In this document: positions 30,600-39,250 of the stretch, piece by piece
How positions within the stretch are numbered: position 1 is the first letter of the stretch
Layout: every line of letters begins with the position of its first letter
DNA from: an uncultured Bacilli bacterium
GTDB lineage: Bacteria; Bacillota_I; Bacilli_A; RF39; UBA660
Length of the DNA stretch: 40,613 bases
Assembly (NCBI GenBank): GCA_905235045.1
Contig: CAJOJO010000006.1
Span: 1-40,613, forward strand
Direction: 5' to 3'
Made by a program: the position numbers and the translations under genes
The notes under the pieces: model-generated
Database searches by the model: none
Seen by the model: only the letters and a program-made list of their open reading frames with translations
What the model was told of the DNA's origin: nothing

Positions 30600-31238
30600 A
30601 TGAAAAAAGTATTTTTATATTTATATCCAATAAAAGAATTTACAAATATGTTCTTATTATCTGATGATAAATTATATGATGAATGGGGAGTAGAAAGACC
30701 ACTTCCAATATTAAACGAGACAATTAATAAAAGATATAGAGAACAAGGTTACGAAATAGTATATGTTTTATATCCTGATAAAGAAATGTTTGGAATAGAA
30801 AAACAAAATGGTGATAAGGTTATATACACTGACATAACATTTGATGAAGCTAGTGCATACGATTCAAATGGAAATGAAAAACAAAATTTTATACCTAAAT
30901 ATCCTAATGAAGAAAAAATATTAGAACAACTTGGATCTGTAGATGAATTAGTTGTTGGAGGATATCATGCTATGGATTGTGTTAAAAGAGTGGCTGAAGT
31001 TGCTTTACAAAGTGGTATTAATACATTAGTTGATTTAGATTTAACAGATTTATTCTTTAATGTATATAAACAAAAAGATTGTTTTGATATGGAAAAATAT
31101 AGTCCAGAAATGTTTAAAAAGAACATGATAGCAAGACATGGAAATTATTGGCCTGAATATATGGAAGAACTTTTTAATGAGAATTATGAAAGTCCTGTTT
31201 ATGGATTTAATATAGTTTCGCAGAATAAGAAAAAATAA
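30600..31238 (+). CDS. Hypothetical protein (212 aa)
   Basis: ATG 30600 was chosen behind a weak GGCAGTGG; an upstream in-frame start at 30576 lies too close to the promoter. The protein is soluble with alternating strands and helices. GGYHAMDCVKRVAEVALQSG, followed by INTLVDLDLTD, loosely recalls the cysteine region of isochorismatase-like hydrolases, but the catalytic triad is not clear. It has its own promoter and terminator and no array junction in front, so it marks the end of the array. Confidence 0.65.
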   Translation: MKKVFLYLYPIKEFTNMFLLSDDKLYDEWGVERPLPILNETINKRYREQGYEIVYVLYPDKEMFGIEKQNGDKVIYTDITFDEASAYDSNGNEKQNFIPKYPNEEKILEQLGSVDELVVGGYHAMDCVKRVAEVALQSGINTLVDLDLTDLFFNVYKQKDCFDMEKYSPEMFKKNMIARHGNYWPEYMEELFNENYESPVYGFNIVSQNKKK

Positions 31239-31271
31239 ATATTCATAATATTAAGATATTACGAACTGATG

Positions 31272-31294
31272 AGTAGGAGAAATCCTACTTTTTT
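31272..31294 (+). terminator. Terminator of the 30600 gene
   Basis: AGTAGGA (31272-31278), tetraloop GAAA, TCCTACT (31283-31289), then T run. Confidence 0.85.
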
Positions 31295-31302
31295 GATATA
31301 AT
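31294..31302 (+). promoter_or_regulatory. Extended -10 promoter of the recombinase pseudogene
   Basis: TGA plus TATAAT (31297-31302), with the preceding terminator's T-tract in the -35 region. Confidence 0.65.
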
Positions 31303-31321
31303 AATGAAGGGAGTTGAAACT

Positions 31322-32556
31322 ATGTCAAAATATAATGTTGGATCTTATATAAGACTATCAAGAGATGAGAATTATAGTGATTCTGAGTATAGATAATCAA
31401 ATTAAATTGGCTGATTATTATTGTGAAAATAATGGTTTAGAAATAGTAGAAAAGTATATTGATAATGGATATAGCGGAACAACTTTTGATAGACCTGGTT
31501 TTCAAAATCTTTTAAGAGATATTGAGTGTGGTTTAATTAATACAGTAATAGTTAAAGATTTATCTAGACTTGGAAGAAATTACATTCAAGTGGGTTATTA
31601 TTTACATTATTATTTTCCTGATAGAAATGTAAGATTTATTTCAATCAATGATGATTTTGATAGTTTAAAGCATGGTAACATTATGGAACGATTAGATATT
31701 CCACTAAAAAATATGATGTATGATCATATGGCATACGAAACTTCAGTTAAAGTTAAAAAATCATTAAGAATAAATAAAGAAAATGGAAACTTTGTTGGAT
31801 CTTCAGTTATTTATGGATATAGAAAAAATCCAGAAGATATTCATAAATTAATAGTTGATGATGAAGCAGCAGATGTAGTTAGAGAAATATTTAATATGTT
31901 TTTATTAGGAATGACTAAATCTGAAATTGCAGAAGAATTAAATAAAAGAGAAGTGATGACTCCTGCTTTATATAAGAAAACTCATAATTTAGGATATACC
32001 AAACCTAAGAAAGATAATAAATGGAATTATGAAATAATTGATAGAATATTAAGAGATGAAAACTATACAGGAACTTTAGTACAAGGTAAAAGAAGAAATG
32101 AAAACTATATAAGTCATAGAGAAGTAAAGAATCCAGAAATAGACTGGATTAAGTTTGAAAATCATCATGAAGAATTAGTTTCTAAAAAGGTATTTGATAA
32201 AGTTCAAGAAATGTTAAAAGTACAAAGAAGAAGTACCAATAAAAATGATCTGTTATCTGGTTATTTATTTTGTGCTGATTGTAATGGCCCAATGGCTTTA
32301 GTTAAAGGTAAGAAAAATAGCTATTACTACTGTAGAAATAATCTAAATAAAAAAATATGTACAAAACATAGAATTAGGCAAAATGATTTATATAACAAGA
32401 TTATTGAATTATTAAATTTAAAAAAAATTAGATGCTGAAATAATAGAAGAGTTAAATAGAGATTTAATTACAAAATATATTGATAAAATTATAGTTTATG
32501 AAGAAGAAAAAGTAGATGTAATTTTAAAATATGAAAGAAAAATAAAGGAGATGTAG
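31322..32556 (+). pseudogene. Large serine recombinase, frameshifted
   Basis: The true start is ATG 31322 behind AAGGGAG, reading MSKYNVGSYIRLSRDENYSD, with the catalytic Ser in YIRLSRDE. After DSE the frame hits TAA at 31394; adding two bases near 31387 would restore SESIDNQI and join the open frame to 32438. That part shows LSRLGRNYIQ, a Recombinase domain (FVGSSVIYGYRK) and a zinc ribbon (CADCNGP, later CRNNLNKKIC). A second shift at an A run near 32421-32427 and a lost coiled-coil segment separate the end (YIDKIIVYEEE, to TAG 32554-32556). It would have been an integrase/resolvase of a mobile element; a restart at 31365 would lack the catalytic Ser. Confidence 0.85.
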
Positions 32557-32559
32557 TAT

Positions 32560-33318
32560 ATGACTAAAGATACTACTATTGATATACAAATAATAGAAAA
32601 AGAAATAGAAAATGCTATTGATGAAAAAGATTTATACAGGAAGAAAATTATAAAAATGTATGAAGAAGATAAAATCATTGAAAAAGCATGCGAAATTAAA
32701 GGCCCAAAATCTAGTGCCATAGCGAAAGATTTGAAAGAAAAATTTAGCTTAATTGATAATCCGGCAAAAATTTATGAAAAGGTATTGAATTTTAAAAATT
32801 ATAAAGATTCATATTTCGAGTCAATACTTCTAATTAGAAAAGAAATGATAGATAGTAAGAATAATAAATTATTTTATTCCTATTTGTTTATGATCAGTCA
32901 TTATATTGAATTGGTTATTAAAGCTGTATTATTAAATAAAAATGAAGATTTACCATCCAGTCATAATATTTTAAAATTTTTTACCAATGATAAAGATTAT
33001 ATGATTGGAATTGGACTCAAACCAGATTATTACCAATACTGTGTGAAACAATTAAAACAAATAGGTGAGTATGCAGCGACAAATGATTTTTCTATGTGTT
33101 TTAGATTCCCATTTGATAAAAACTATCAATCAAAAATAATAACTAAAAAGATGATGAATATTAAATTTAGTGATATAGAAAGAATTGTTAATGAACAAAA
33201 ATATTTATTTTTGATTTTTGAATTAATGATTGTTTTATCAGAAAAAGAATTTTACAAAAAAGTTTATGATTTTGCTAAAAATCTTTTAAAAGAAGTTGAT
33301 ATGTATTTAGAAAAATAA
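32560..33318 (+). CDS. HEPN-like hypothetical protein (252 aa)
   Basis: The start is ATG 32560, three bases after the recombinase remnant's stop, behind AAGGAG. The central HYIELVIKAVLLNKNEDLPSSHNILKF fits the helical HEPN-type pattern (HxxELxxKxxL followed by SHN), found in many toxins and RNA-cleaving defence proteins. A clear RxxxxH catalytic motif was not found, so activity is unsure. The N-terminal 60 residues look like a charged helix. It appears to belong to the same mobile remnant as the recombinase. Confidence 0.6.
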   Translation: MTKDTTIDIQIIEKEIENAIDEKDLYRKKIIKMYEEDKIIEKACEIKGPKSSAIAKDLKEKFSLIDNPAKIYEKVLNFKNYKDSYFESILLIRKEMIDSKNNKLFYSYLFMISHYIELVIKAVLLNKNEDLPSSHNILKFFTNDKDYMIGIGLKPDYYQYCVKQLKQIGEYAATNDFSMCFRFPFDKNYQSKIITKKMMNIKFSDIERIVNEQKYLFLIFELMIVLSEKEFYKKVYDFAKNLLKEVDMYLEK

Positions 33319-33326
33319 CGTGTATA

Positions 33327-33335
33327 TGATATAAT
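33327..33335 (+). promoter_or_regulatory. Extended -10 promoter of rbgA
   Basis: TGA plus TATAAT (33330-33335), 27 bp before the start codon. Confidence 0.7.
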
Positions 33336-33362
33336 TAAATAGATTTAAAGGAAGTGATTCTA

Positions 33363-34244
33363 ATGAGTGAAAATAAAGATAAAGTGTTTTCTAATACGGT
33401 TATCAATTGGTATCCTGGTCATATGGCTAAAACTAAAAGACTAATTAAAGAACATCTCAACCTAATAGATGTTGTTTATGAGGTTATTGATGCACGTATA
33501 CCATATTCTTCTAAAATAGTTGATATAGATGATTATATAGGTAATAAACCTAAAATACTAATAATGACAAAATATGATTTATGTGATGTTACCGAAACTA
33601 ATAAATGGGTTAATTATTATGAAAATTTAGGATACAAAGTAATCAAAGCGGATTTAATAAATAATTTTAATAAGCAACAAATAATTGATATTACTAATGA
33701 ATTAATGAGTAATATAAATAATAATCGTCTTGAAAAAGGTATGAATAAAAGAAAAACACGTGTATTAGTAGTAGGAATACCTAATGCTGGCAAATCAACT
33801 CTAATTAATCGTTTGGTTGGTAAAAAAGCAACTAGTGTTGGTAATAAACCAGGAGTAACTAAAAACTTAAATTGGATTCGAATCAATGATGAATTAGAAC
33901 TATTAGATTCACCAGGTATATTATGGCCTAAATTTGAAGACCAAAAAGTAGCTTATAACTTAGCTAGTTTAACAGCAATTAAAGAAGAAATATTACCTGT
34001 ATCAGAGGTAGTTTGCTATATCTTAAAAACGCTTCATACTTATTATCCTAATTTACTAAAAGATAGATATGGCTTAACAGAAATAGACGAAGACTTTATT
34101 GAAGCTTTTGATACAATTGGACGAGCTCGTGGTTGCTTAGGAAAAGGTGGCATTGTTGATGATGACAAAGTATGCGATATTGTTTTGTCAGACATTAAAA
34201 ATGGATTATTGAAAGGAATAACATTTGATCGTTATGAAAATTAA
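33363..34244 (+). CDS. rbgA: Ribosome biogenesis GTPase RbgA (YlqF)
   Basis: A 293-residue circularly permuted GTPase needed for late 50S assembly. It opens with WYPGHMAKTKR; the G motifs come in the permuted order: TKYDL (G4), GIPNAGKSTL (G1, about residues 138-147), PGVTK (G2), DSPG (G3). ATG 33363 lies behind AAAGGAAGTGA; the GTG at 33354 is inside that site. It is the first gene of the conserved block running to the sigma factor and overlaps a 48-codon ORF. Confidence 0.95.
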   Translation: MSENKDKVFSNTVINWYPGHMAKTKRLIKEHLNLIDVVYEVIDARIPYSSKIVDIDDYIGNKPKILIMTKYDLCDVTETNKWVNYYENLGYKVIKADLINNFNKQQIIDITNELMSNINNNRLEKGMNKRKTRVLVVGIPNAGKSTLINRLVGKKATSVGNKPGVTKNLNWIRINDELELLDSPGILWPKFEDQKVAYNLASLTAIKEEILPVSEVVCYILKTLHTYYPNLLKDRYGLTEIDEDFIEAFDTIGRARGCLGKGGIVDDDKVCDIVLSDIKNGLLKGITFDRYEN

Positions 34245-34380
34245 AAAAACTAAACAACAAATTTTTAATGAAACAAAACCAAGGTATAATCCTTTTCAAA
34301 CAGGGCATGGGTTTCAAAAAGTAAAAAAATATGATAAAAAAATAGAAATAGATAAATATAAGAAAGGAAAATATGAATAA
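34234..34380 (+). CDS. Small basic protein between rbgA and mrnC (48 aa)
   Basis: ATG 34234 opens 48 codons overlapping the last 11 bp of rbgA and the first 8 bp of mrnC, so it fills the gap exactly. The protein is very basic, with the notable stretch KPRYNPFQTGHGFQKVKKY. No Shine-Dalgarno is obvious, so it would rely on coupling to rbgA. Overlap on both sides and a protein-like composition favour a real gene; family unknown, perhaps ribosome-associated. Confidence 0.55.
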   Translation: MKIKKTKQQIFNETKPRYNPFQTGHGFQKVKKYDKKIEIDKYKKGKYE

Positions 34381-34732
34381 TGTTTTAACGCTTGCTTATA
34401 TAGGCGATGCAATATATGAATTAAAAATAAGAGAATACTTAATCAAACAAGGGATTGTAAAAGTAAATGACTTACAAACATCAGCTATTAAATATGTATC
34501 AGCTAAAGCTCAAGCAAAATTTTTAAAAGAAATGATGGAAAAAGACTTTTTTAATGATGAAGAATTAGATATAATTAAAAAAGCAAGAAATCATAAATCC
34601 CATAAAATAAGATCAACTGATATAGTAACTTATAAACATGCTACTGCGTTAGAAGCATTAATTGGTTACTTATATTATAAAAATAATAATAAAAGAATTG
34701 AAGAAATAATGAATTATATAAAAGGAGAATAA
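34373..34732 (+). CDS. mrnC: Mini-ribonuclease III
   Basis: A 119-residue RNase III-like catalytic domain without a double-strand RNA-binding domain. The signature AYIGDAIYELKIREYL near the start supplies the catalytic acidic residue; ARNHKSHK and ATALEALIGYLYY (second acidic site) follow. It matures the 3' and 5' ends of 23S rRNA precursor. It starts at ATG 34373 behind AAAGGAAA, directly upstream of rlmB, the usual Bacillota order. Confidence 0.93.
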   Translation: MNNVLTLAYIGDAIYELKIREYLIKQGIVKVNDLQTSAIKYVSAKAQAKFLKEMMEKDFFNDEELDIIKKARNHKSHKIRSTDIVTYKHATALEALIGYLYYKNNNKRIEEIMNYIKGE

Positions 34733-34734
34733 TT

Positions 34735-35424
34735 ATGTATATCTATGGTAAAAATGTCGCTAATGATTATTTAAATAATAATGAAGAAATAAAAAAAGCA
34801 TATTTAAATAAAAATTTTAATGATCAAGAATTATTATCTAAATTAAACAAGAAAAATATAAACATTAAATATCTAGAAAAATATGAATTAGATAAATTAG
34901 TTGATGGTATGCATCAAGGTATTATTTTAGAAGTAAAAGATTATGAATATCATGATATTGAAGAATTTATTAATAAAAACTTCATTGTTATTTTAGATCA
35001 CATAGAAGACCCACATAACTTTGGCGCAATTATAAGAACTTGTGAAGCTGCTGGAGTAGGGGGAATAATTATTCCTAAAGATAGAGCTGTTAAAGTAAAT
35101 AGTACTGTAATTAAGGTGTCAACTGGCGCAATAGAAAATGTTCCTATAGCTGAAGTTACTAACTTAAATCAAACAATTGAATATTTAAAGAAAGCAGGGT
35201 ATTGGATAGTTGGAACTGCGATGGAGGGAACACCATATACAGAAATTGATTATAATGGTAAAATAGCTATTGTTATTGGTAATGAAGGAAATGGTATGAG
35301 TCATTTAGTAAAAGAAAACTGTGACTTTATTGCAACAATTCCAATGCAAGGTAAAACTAATAGTTTAAATGCCTCAGTAGCTACTGGAATTATTATTTTT
35401 GAAGCTTTAAAAAACAGAAAATAG
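34735..35424 (+). CDS. rlmB: 23S rRNA (guanosine-2'-O-)-methyltransferase, TrmH/RlmB family
   Basis: A 229-residue SPOUT methyltransferase. The N-terminal substrate-binding part opens YIYGKNVANDYL. The catalytic domain shows ILDHIEDPHNFGAIIRTCEA (motif 1), VIGNEGNGMSHLV (motif 2) and IPMQGKTNSLNASVATGI (motif 3), which form the SAM-binding knot. It would methylate a guanosine of 23S rRNA, G2251 by analogy with RlmB. It starts two bases after mrnC, behind AAAGGAGA. Confidence 0.93.
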   Translation: MYIYGKNVANDYLNNNEEIKKAYLNKNFNDQELLSKLNKKNINIKYLEKYELDKLVDGMHQGIILEVKDYEYHDIEEFINKNFIVILDHIEDPHNFGAIIRTCEAAGVGGIIIPKDRAVKVNSTVIKVSTGAIENVPIAEVTNLNQTIEYLKKAGYWIVGTAMEGTPYTEIDYNGKIAIVIGNEGNGMSHLVKENCDFIATIPMQGKTNSLNASVATGIIIFEALKNRK

Positions 35425-35433
35425 GTGATATCT

Positions 35434-36024
35434 ATGTATGATGAATATAACGATTATGAACTAGTTGATTTAGTTAACGAAGAAAATGAAGAAGCAAATA
35501 ATATTATATTTAAAAAATATGAGCCTTTAATTTTATCATTAGCTAAAGAAATGATGAAATATGTCCATAATAATGGCATTGATTTAAATGATATGATTCA
35601 AGAAGGAATGATTGGTTTAAATAGTGCTATCCAAACATTTAGAGAAACAAAAGAAACTTTATTTTTTACTTATGCAAAAACATGTATTAAAAGAAAAATG
35701 ATTGATTTAATAATTGCTAATAATAGACAAAAGAATCAAGCTTTAAATAATTCAATATCATTTGATCGTGATGATGATGCTGATTTATCATATTTAGTAA
35801 AAGATGAATTTAGTAATCCAGAACATATGATAATAAATGAAGAAACTAAAAAGGAAATTATAGAATATGCTATTAATGAATTATCAACCATTGAATATCA
35901 AATATTTGAATTACGAATTAATGGTTTTAATTATAAAGAAATAGCTGAGATTTTAGATATTAGTACAAAAAAAGTTGATAATGCTTTACATCGTATTAAA
36001 AATAAGTTAAAACAATTTTCGTAA
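35434..36024 (+). CDS. Sigma-70 family RNA polymerase sigma factor (SigH-like)
   Basis: A 196-residue sigma factor starting at ATG 35434 behind AGGTGA. Region 2 is seen as EGMIGLNSAIQTF and FFTYAKTCIKRKMIDLI; region 4 is the C-terminal helix-turn-helix YKEIAEILDISTKKVDNALHRIKNKL. Its place after rlmB matches sigH of Bacillus, which governs early stationary-phase and competence genes. Whether this lineage sporulates cannot be told. It is translated from the rlmB transcript. Confidence 0.88.
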   Translation: MYDEYNDYELVDLVNEENEEANNIIFKKYEPLILSLAKEMMKYVHNNGIDLNDMIQEGMIGLNSAIQTFRETKETLFFTYAKTCIKRKMIDLIIANNRQKNQALNNSISFDRDDDADLSYLVKDEFSNPEHMIINEETKKEIIEYAINELSTIEYQIFELRINGFNYKEIAEILDISTKKVDNALHRIKNKLKQFS

Positions 36025-36049
36025 AATAAAAAAAAGTTTTAAAAAATGA

Positions 36050-36078
36050 TTGACTTACATATAATAAAATGATATATT
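36050..36078 (+). promoter_or_regulatory. Promoter of the str operon
   Basis: TTGACT (36050-36055), a 17-bp spacer, TATATT (36073-36078). Confidence 0.75.
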
Positions 36079-36084
36079 ATTCAA

Positions 36085-36173
36085 GGAATTTAATTTGAAG
36101 GTTTACTTAGGTAAATCTTTAATTAAGAGCAAAAACGAAACACCTGGAAGTGTGTAATGAAAGGAGGATTTAT
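36085..36173 (+). other. Structured 5' leader of rpsL
   Basis: About 90 nt between promoter and start codon hold two hairpins: AAGGTTTAC-TTAG-GTAAATCTT (near 36097-36118) and ACAC-CTGGAA-GTGT (near 36140-36153). The Shine-Dalgarno AAAGGAGG is at 36160-36167. No terminator tail is present. This could be an autoregulatory target for a ribosomal protein, which is inference. Confidence 0.4.
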
Positions 36174-36584
36174 ATGCCTACAATAAATCAATTAGTTAGA
36201 AAAGGTAGAGGTTCAAAAACTCGTAAAAGTAAATCACCAGTTTTAGCAGTTGGATATAATAGTAGAACGAAAAAAACAACTGATCAAAACTCACCACAAA
36301 AACGTGGAGTATGTACAAGAGTTGGAACAATGACACCAAAAAAACCAAACTCAGCTTTAAGAAAATATGCCCGTGTAAGACTTTCAAATGGTATGGAAGT
36401 TACTGCTTATATTGGTGGTGAAGGACATAACTTACAAGAACACAGTGTAGTTTTAATTCGTGGTGGTCGTGTTAAAGACCTTATCGGTGTTAGATATCAT
36501 ATCGTTCGTGGTACATTAGATACTGCTGGTATTGATAAAAGACGCCAAGGACGTAGTAAATACGGAACAAAAAAGCCTAAATAG
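36174..36584 (+). CDS. rpsL: 30S ribosomal protein S12 (uS12)
   Basis: A 136-residue protein of the decoding centre. It starts at ATG 36174 behind AAAGGAGG; an ATG at 36150 is in frame but precedes the binding site. The conserved [11 protein letters not shown] and [22 protein letters not shown] blocks are present. One unusual residue: the loop normally reading DLPGVRYH has Ile for Pro (DLIGVRYH), a position where changes in other bacteria affect streptomycin response. Confidence 0.97.
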   Translation: MPTINQLVRKGRGSKTRKSKSPVLAVGYNSRTKKTTDQNSPQKRGVCTRVGTMTPKKPNSALRKYARVRLSNGMEVTAYIGGEGHNLQEHSVVLIRGGRVKDLIGVRYHIVRGTLDTAGIDKRRQGRSKYGTKKPK

Positions 36585-36601
36585 TAAAGGAGGAAATAAA
36601 T

Positions 36602-37069
36602 ATGCGTAAAAGACGTGCAGTTAAAAGAGATGTTTTAGCTGATCCAATATATAATTCAAAATTAGTTACTAAATTAGTTAATAGAATTATGCTAGATGGT
36701 AAAAAAGGAACAGCGCAAACTATTCTTTATGATGCTTTTGATATAGTTAAAGAAAAAACAAATCAAGATCCAATGGAAGTATTTAATACTGCAATGGAAA
36801 ATATAAAACCAGCTTTAGAAGTTAAATCAAGAAGAGTTGGTGGAGCTAACTATCAAGTTCCAATTGAAGTTAAAGATGATAGAAGTCAAGCATTAGCTTT
36901 AAGATGGTTAGTTAATTATGCTCGCTTAAGAGGTGGACACTCTATGAGTGAAAATTTAGCAAACGAAATAATTGATGCTGCTAATGGAACAGGTGGCGCA
37001 GTTAAAAAACGTGAAGATACACATAAGATGGCAGAAGCTAATAAAGCATTTGCTCATTATAGATGGTAG
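36602..37069 (+). CDS. rpsG: 30S ribosomal protein S7 (uS7)
   Basis: A 155-residue protein, family length, starting [19 protein letters not shown] and containing [11 protein letters not shown] and [14 protein letters not shown]. It nucleates assembly of the 30S head. ATG 36602 is behind AAAGGAGG, 17 bp after rpsL. Confidence 0.98.
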   Translation: MRKRRAVKRDVLADPIYNSKLVTKLVNRIMLDGKKGTAQTILYDAFDIVKEKTNQDPMEVFNTAMENIKPALEVKSRRVGGANYQVPIEVKDDRSQALALRWLVNYARLRGGHSMSENLANEIIDAANGTGGAVKKREDTHKMAEANKAFAHYRW

Positions 37070-37087
37070 TAGAAAGGATAAAAAATT

Positions 37088-39163
37088 ATGGCTCGTGAAT
37101 ATAGTTTAGAAAAAACACGTAATTTTGGTATTATGGCTCATATTGATGCCGGAAAAACAACTATGACTGAACGTATCTTATTCCATACTCATAAAATCCA
37201 TAAAATTGGTGAAACTCACGATGGTGAATCACAAATGGACTGGATGGAACAAGAACAAGAACGTGGTATTACCATAACTTCTGCAGCAACAACTGCTTAT
37301 TGGAAAAACCATCGTTTAAATATCATTGATACTCCAGGTCACGTTGATTTTACAGTTGAAGTATCAAGATCACTTCGTGTTTTAGATGGTGCAGTCGCAC
37401 TACTTGACTCAAATGCTGGTGTTGAACCACAAACAGAAACAGTTTGGCGCCAAGCAGATGAATTTAAAGTACCTCGTATTATATTCTGTAATAAAATGGA
37501 TAAATTAGGGGCAAGCTTTGAAATGTCACTTAAATCAATTGGTGAAAGATTAGGCGTTAATTATGCACCTATAGAATGGCCAATTGGTGCTGAAAACGAA
37601 TTTAATGGAATTATTGATTTGGTTACAATGAAAGCTTACCAATATGATGGTAAACAAGAAGAAGAACCAGTTGAAATTGAAATTCCAGAAGATTTAAAAA
37701 GTATTGCTGAGACAAAACGTGCTGAATTAATTGAAGCCGTTGTTGAATATGATGATGCTTTAATGGAAAAATATTTAGAAGGTAATGAACTTACTATAGA
37801 AGAAATAAAATCAGCTATCCGTAAAGGTGTTTTAGCTGTTAAATTCTTCCCAGTAATGTGTGGTACAGCATTAGGAAATAAAGGTACTAAATTACTTTTA
37901 GATGCCGTTATTGATTATATGCCAGCCCCAACTGATATTGAATCAATTAAAGGAACTGATTTAAATGGAAACGAAATAGTAAGACATCCATCTGATTCAG
38001 AACCATTTAGTGCTTTAGCATTTAAAGTTATGACTGATCCATTTGTTGGTAGATTAACTTTCTTTAGAGTTTATTCAGGACATTTAACAAGTGGTTCATA
38101 TGTTTTAAATGCAACGAAGAACAAAAAAGAAAGATTAGGTCGTATTCTACAAATGCATGCTAATAACCGTACTGAAATTAGTGAAGTTTATACTGGTGAT
38201 ATAGCAGCAGCAGTAGGATTTAAAGATACAACAACAGGTGATACACTATGTGATGAAAAACATGCTTGTATCTTGGAATCAATGGAATTCCCAGAACCTG
38301 TTATTGAACTTACAGTTGAACCTAAATCAAAAGCAGACCAAGATAAAATGGCTATTGCTTTACAAAAATTATCAGAGGAAGACCCAACATTTAGAGCTAG
38401 TACAAACCATGAAACTGGTCAAACAATTATTGCTGGTATGGGTGAATTACACCTTGACATTATTGTTGACCGTATGAAAAGAGAATTTGGTGTAGAAGCT
38501 AATGTTGGTCAACCACAAGTTTCATATCGTGAAACAATTACCCAAGCAGCTGAATGTGAAGGTAAATATATTAAACAATCTGGTGGTCGTGGACAATACG
38601 GTCACGTATGGATTAAATTCGAACCAAATCCAGAAAAAGGTTATGAATTTGTTGATGCTATCGTAGGTGGTGTAGTTCCAAGAGAATATATTCCAGTTAC
38701 TGATAAAGGTTTACAAGAAGCTATGAAAACTGGTGTTTTAGCTGGATTCCCAATGGTAGATGTTAAAGCTACATTATTTGATGGTTCTTACCATGATGTA
38801 GACTCATCAGAAATGGCTTATAAAATAGCTGCTAGTATGGCTTTAAAAGAAGCTAAAAACAAATGTAAACCAATTTTACTTGAACCAATTATGAGCGTTC
38901 AAGTAGTAGTTCCAGAAGAATACTTAGGAAATGTAATGGGTGATATTACTGCTCGTCGTGGTAAACCTATGGGACAAGAATCACGTGGTAATGCTTTAGC
39001 AATCGATGCTATGGTACCACTTTCTGAAATGTTTGGATATGTAACTTCTTTAAGAAGTAATACTCAAGGTAGAGGTAACTATACAATGACATTTGATCAT
39101 TATGAAGAAGTTCCAAGAAATATTTCAGATGAAATCGTCAAAAAATTTGGCGGTAATAACTAA
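37088..39163 (+). CDS. fusA: Elongation factor G
   Basis: A 691-residue translocation GTPase. G1 is AHIDAGKTT (about residues 17-25), switch II is [18 protein letters not shown]4 is NKMDKLGA. Domains II to V follow; domain IV contains [15 protein letters not shown] and the end reads [18 protein letters not shown]. It starts at ATG 37088 behind AGAAAGGAT and continues the str operon. Confidence 0.98.
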   Translation: MAREYSLEKTRNFGIMAHIDAGKTTMTERILFHTHKIHKIGETHDGESQMDWMEQEQERGITITSAATTAYWKNHRLNIIDTPGHVDFTVEVSRSLRVLDGAVALLDSNAGVEPQTETVWRQADEFKVPRIIFCNKMDKLGASFEMSLKSIGERLGVNYAPIEWPIGAENEFNGIIDLVTMKAYQYDGKQEEEPVEIEIPEDLKSIAETKRAELIEAVVEYDDALMEKYLEGNELTIEEIKSAIRKGVLAVKFFPVMCGTALGNKGTKLLLDAVIDYMPAPTDIESIKGTDLNGNEIVRHPSDSEPFSALAFKVMTDPFVGRLTFFRVYSGHLTSGSYVLNATKNKKERLGRILQMHANNRTEISEVYTGDIAAAVGFKDTTTGDTLCDEKHACILESMEFPEPVIELTVEPKSKADQDKMAIALQKLSEEDPTFRASTNHETGQTIIAGMGELHLDIIVDRMKREFGVEANVGQPQVSYRETITQAAECEGKYIKQSGGRGQYGHVWIKFEPNPEKGYEFVDAIVGGVVPREYIPVTDKGLQEAMKTGVLAGFPMVDVKATLFDGSYHDVDSSEMAYKIAASMALKEAKNKCKPILLEPIMSVQVVVPEEYLGNVMGDITARRGKPMGQESRGNALAIDAMVPLSEMFGYVTSLRSNTQGRGNYTMTFDHYEEVPRNISDEIVKKFGGNN

Positions 39164-39173
39164 AATGTATATA

Positions 39174-39208
39174 AACTAAAGAAAAAAGCTTGCTATTTTT
39201 CTTTAGTT
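39174..39208 (+). other. Long stem-loop between fusA and tuf
   Basis: AACTAAAGAAAAA (39174-39186) pairs perfectly with TTTTTCTTTAGTT (39196-39208) around a 9-nt loop. No T-tract follows the stem, so it may act as an RNA-processing or partial-termination element rather than a full terminator. Confidence 0.6.
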
Positions 39209-39231
39209 GATATAAAATAAATATATATAAT
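39202..39231 (+). promoter_or_regulatory. Possible promoter of tuf
   Basis: TATAAT at 39226-39231, with TTTAGT (39202-39207) 18 bp upstream as a weak -35. It would let tuf be transcribed apart from the str operon. Ribosome binding site GAGGAGG follows. Confidence 0.45.
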
Positions 39232-39250
39232 TATAGAGGAGGAAAAAATT

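Noticed and set aside
31322-32438. Active recombinase starting at 31365
   Set aside because: That start falls after the catalytic Ser segment (YIRLSRDE), has no ribosome binding site, and the first residues do not match the family until IDNQI.
38238-38477. Open frame inside fusA on the same strand
   Set aside because: Out-of-frame shadow in a complete EF-G gene, with a low-complexity Leu/Asn/Gln product.
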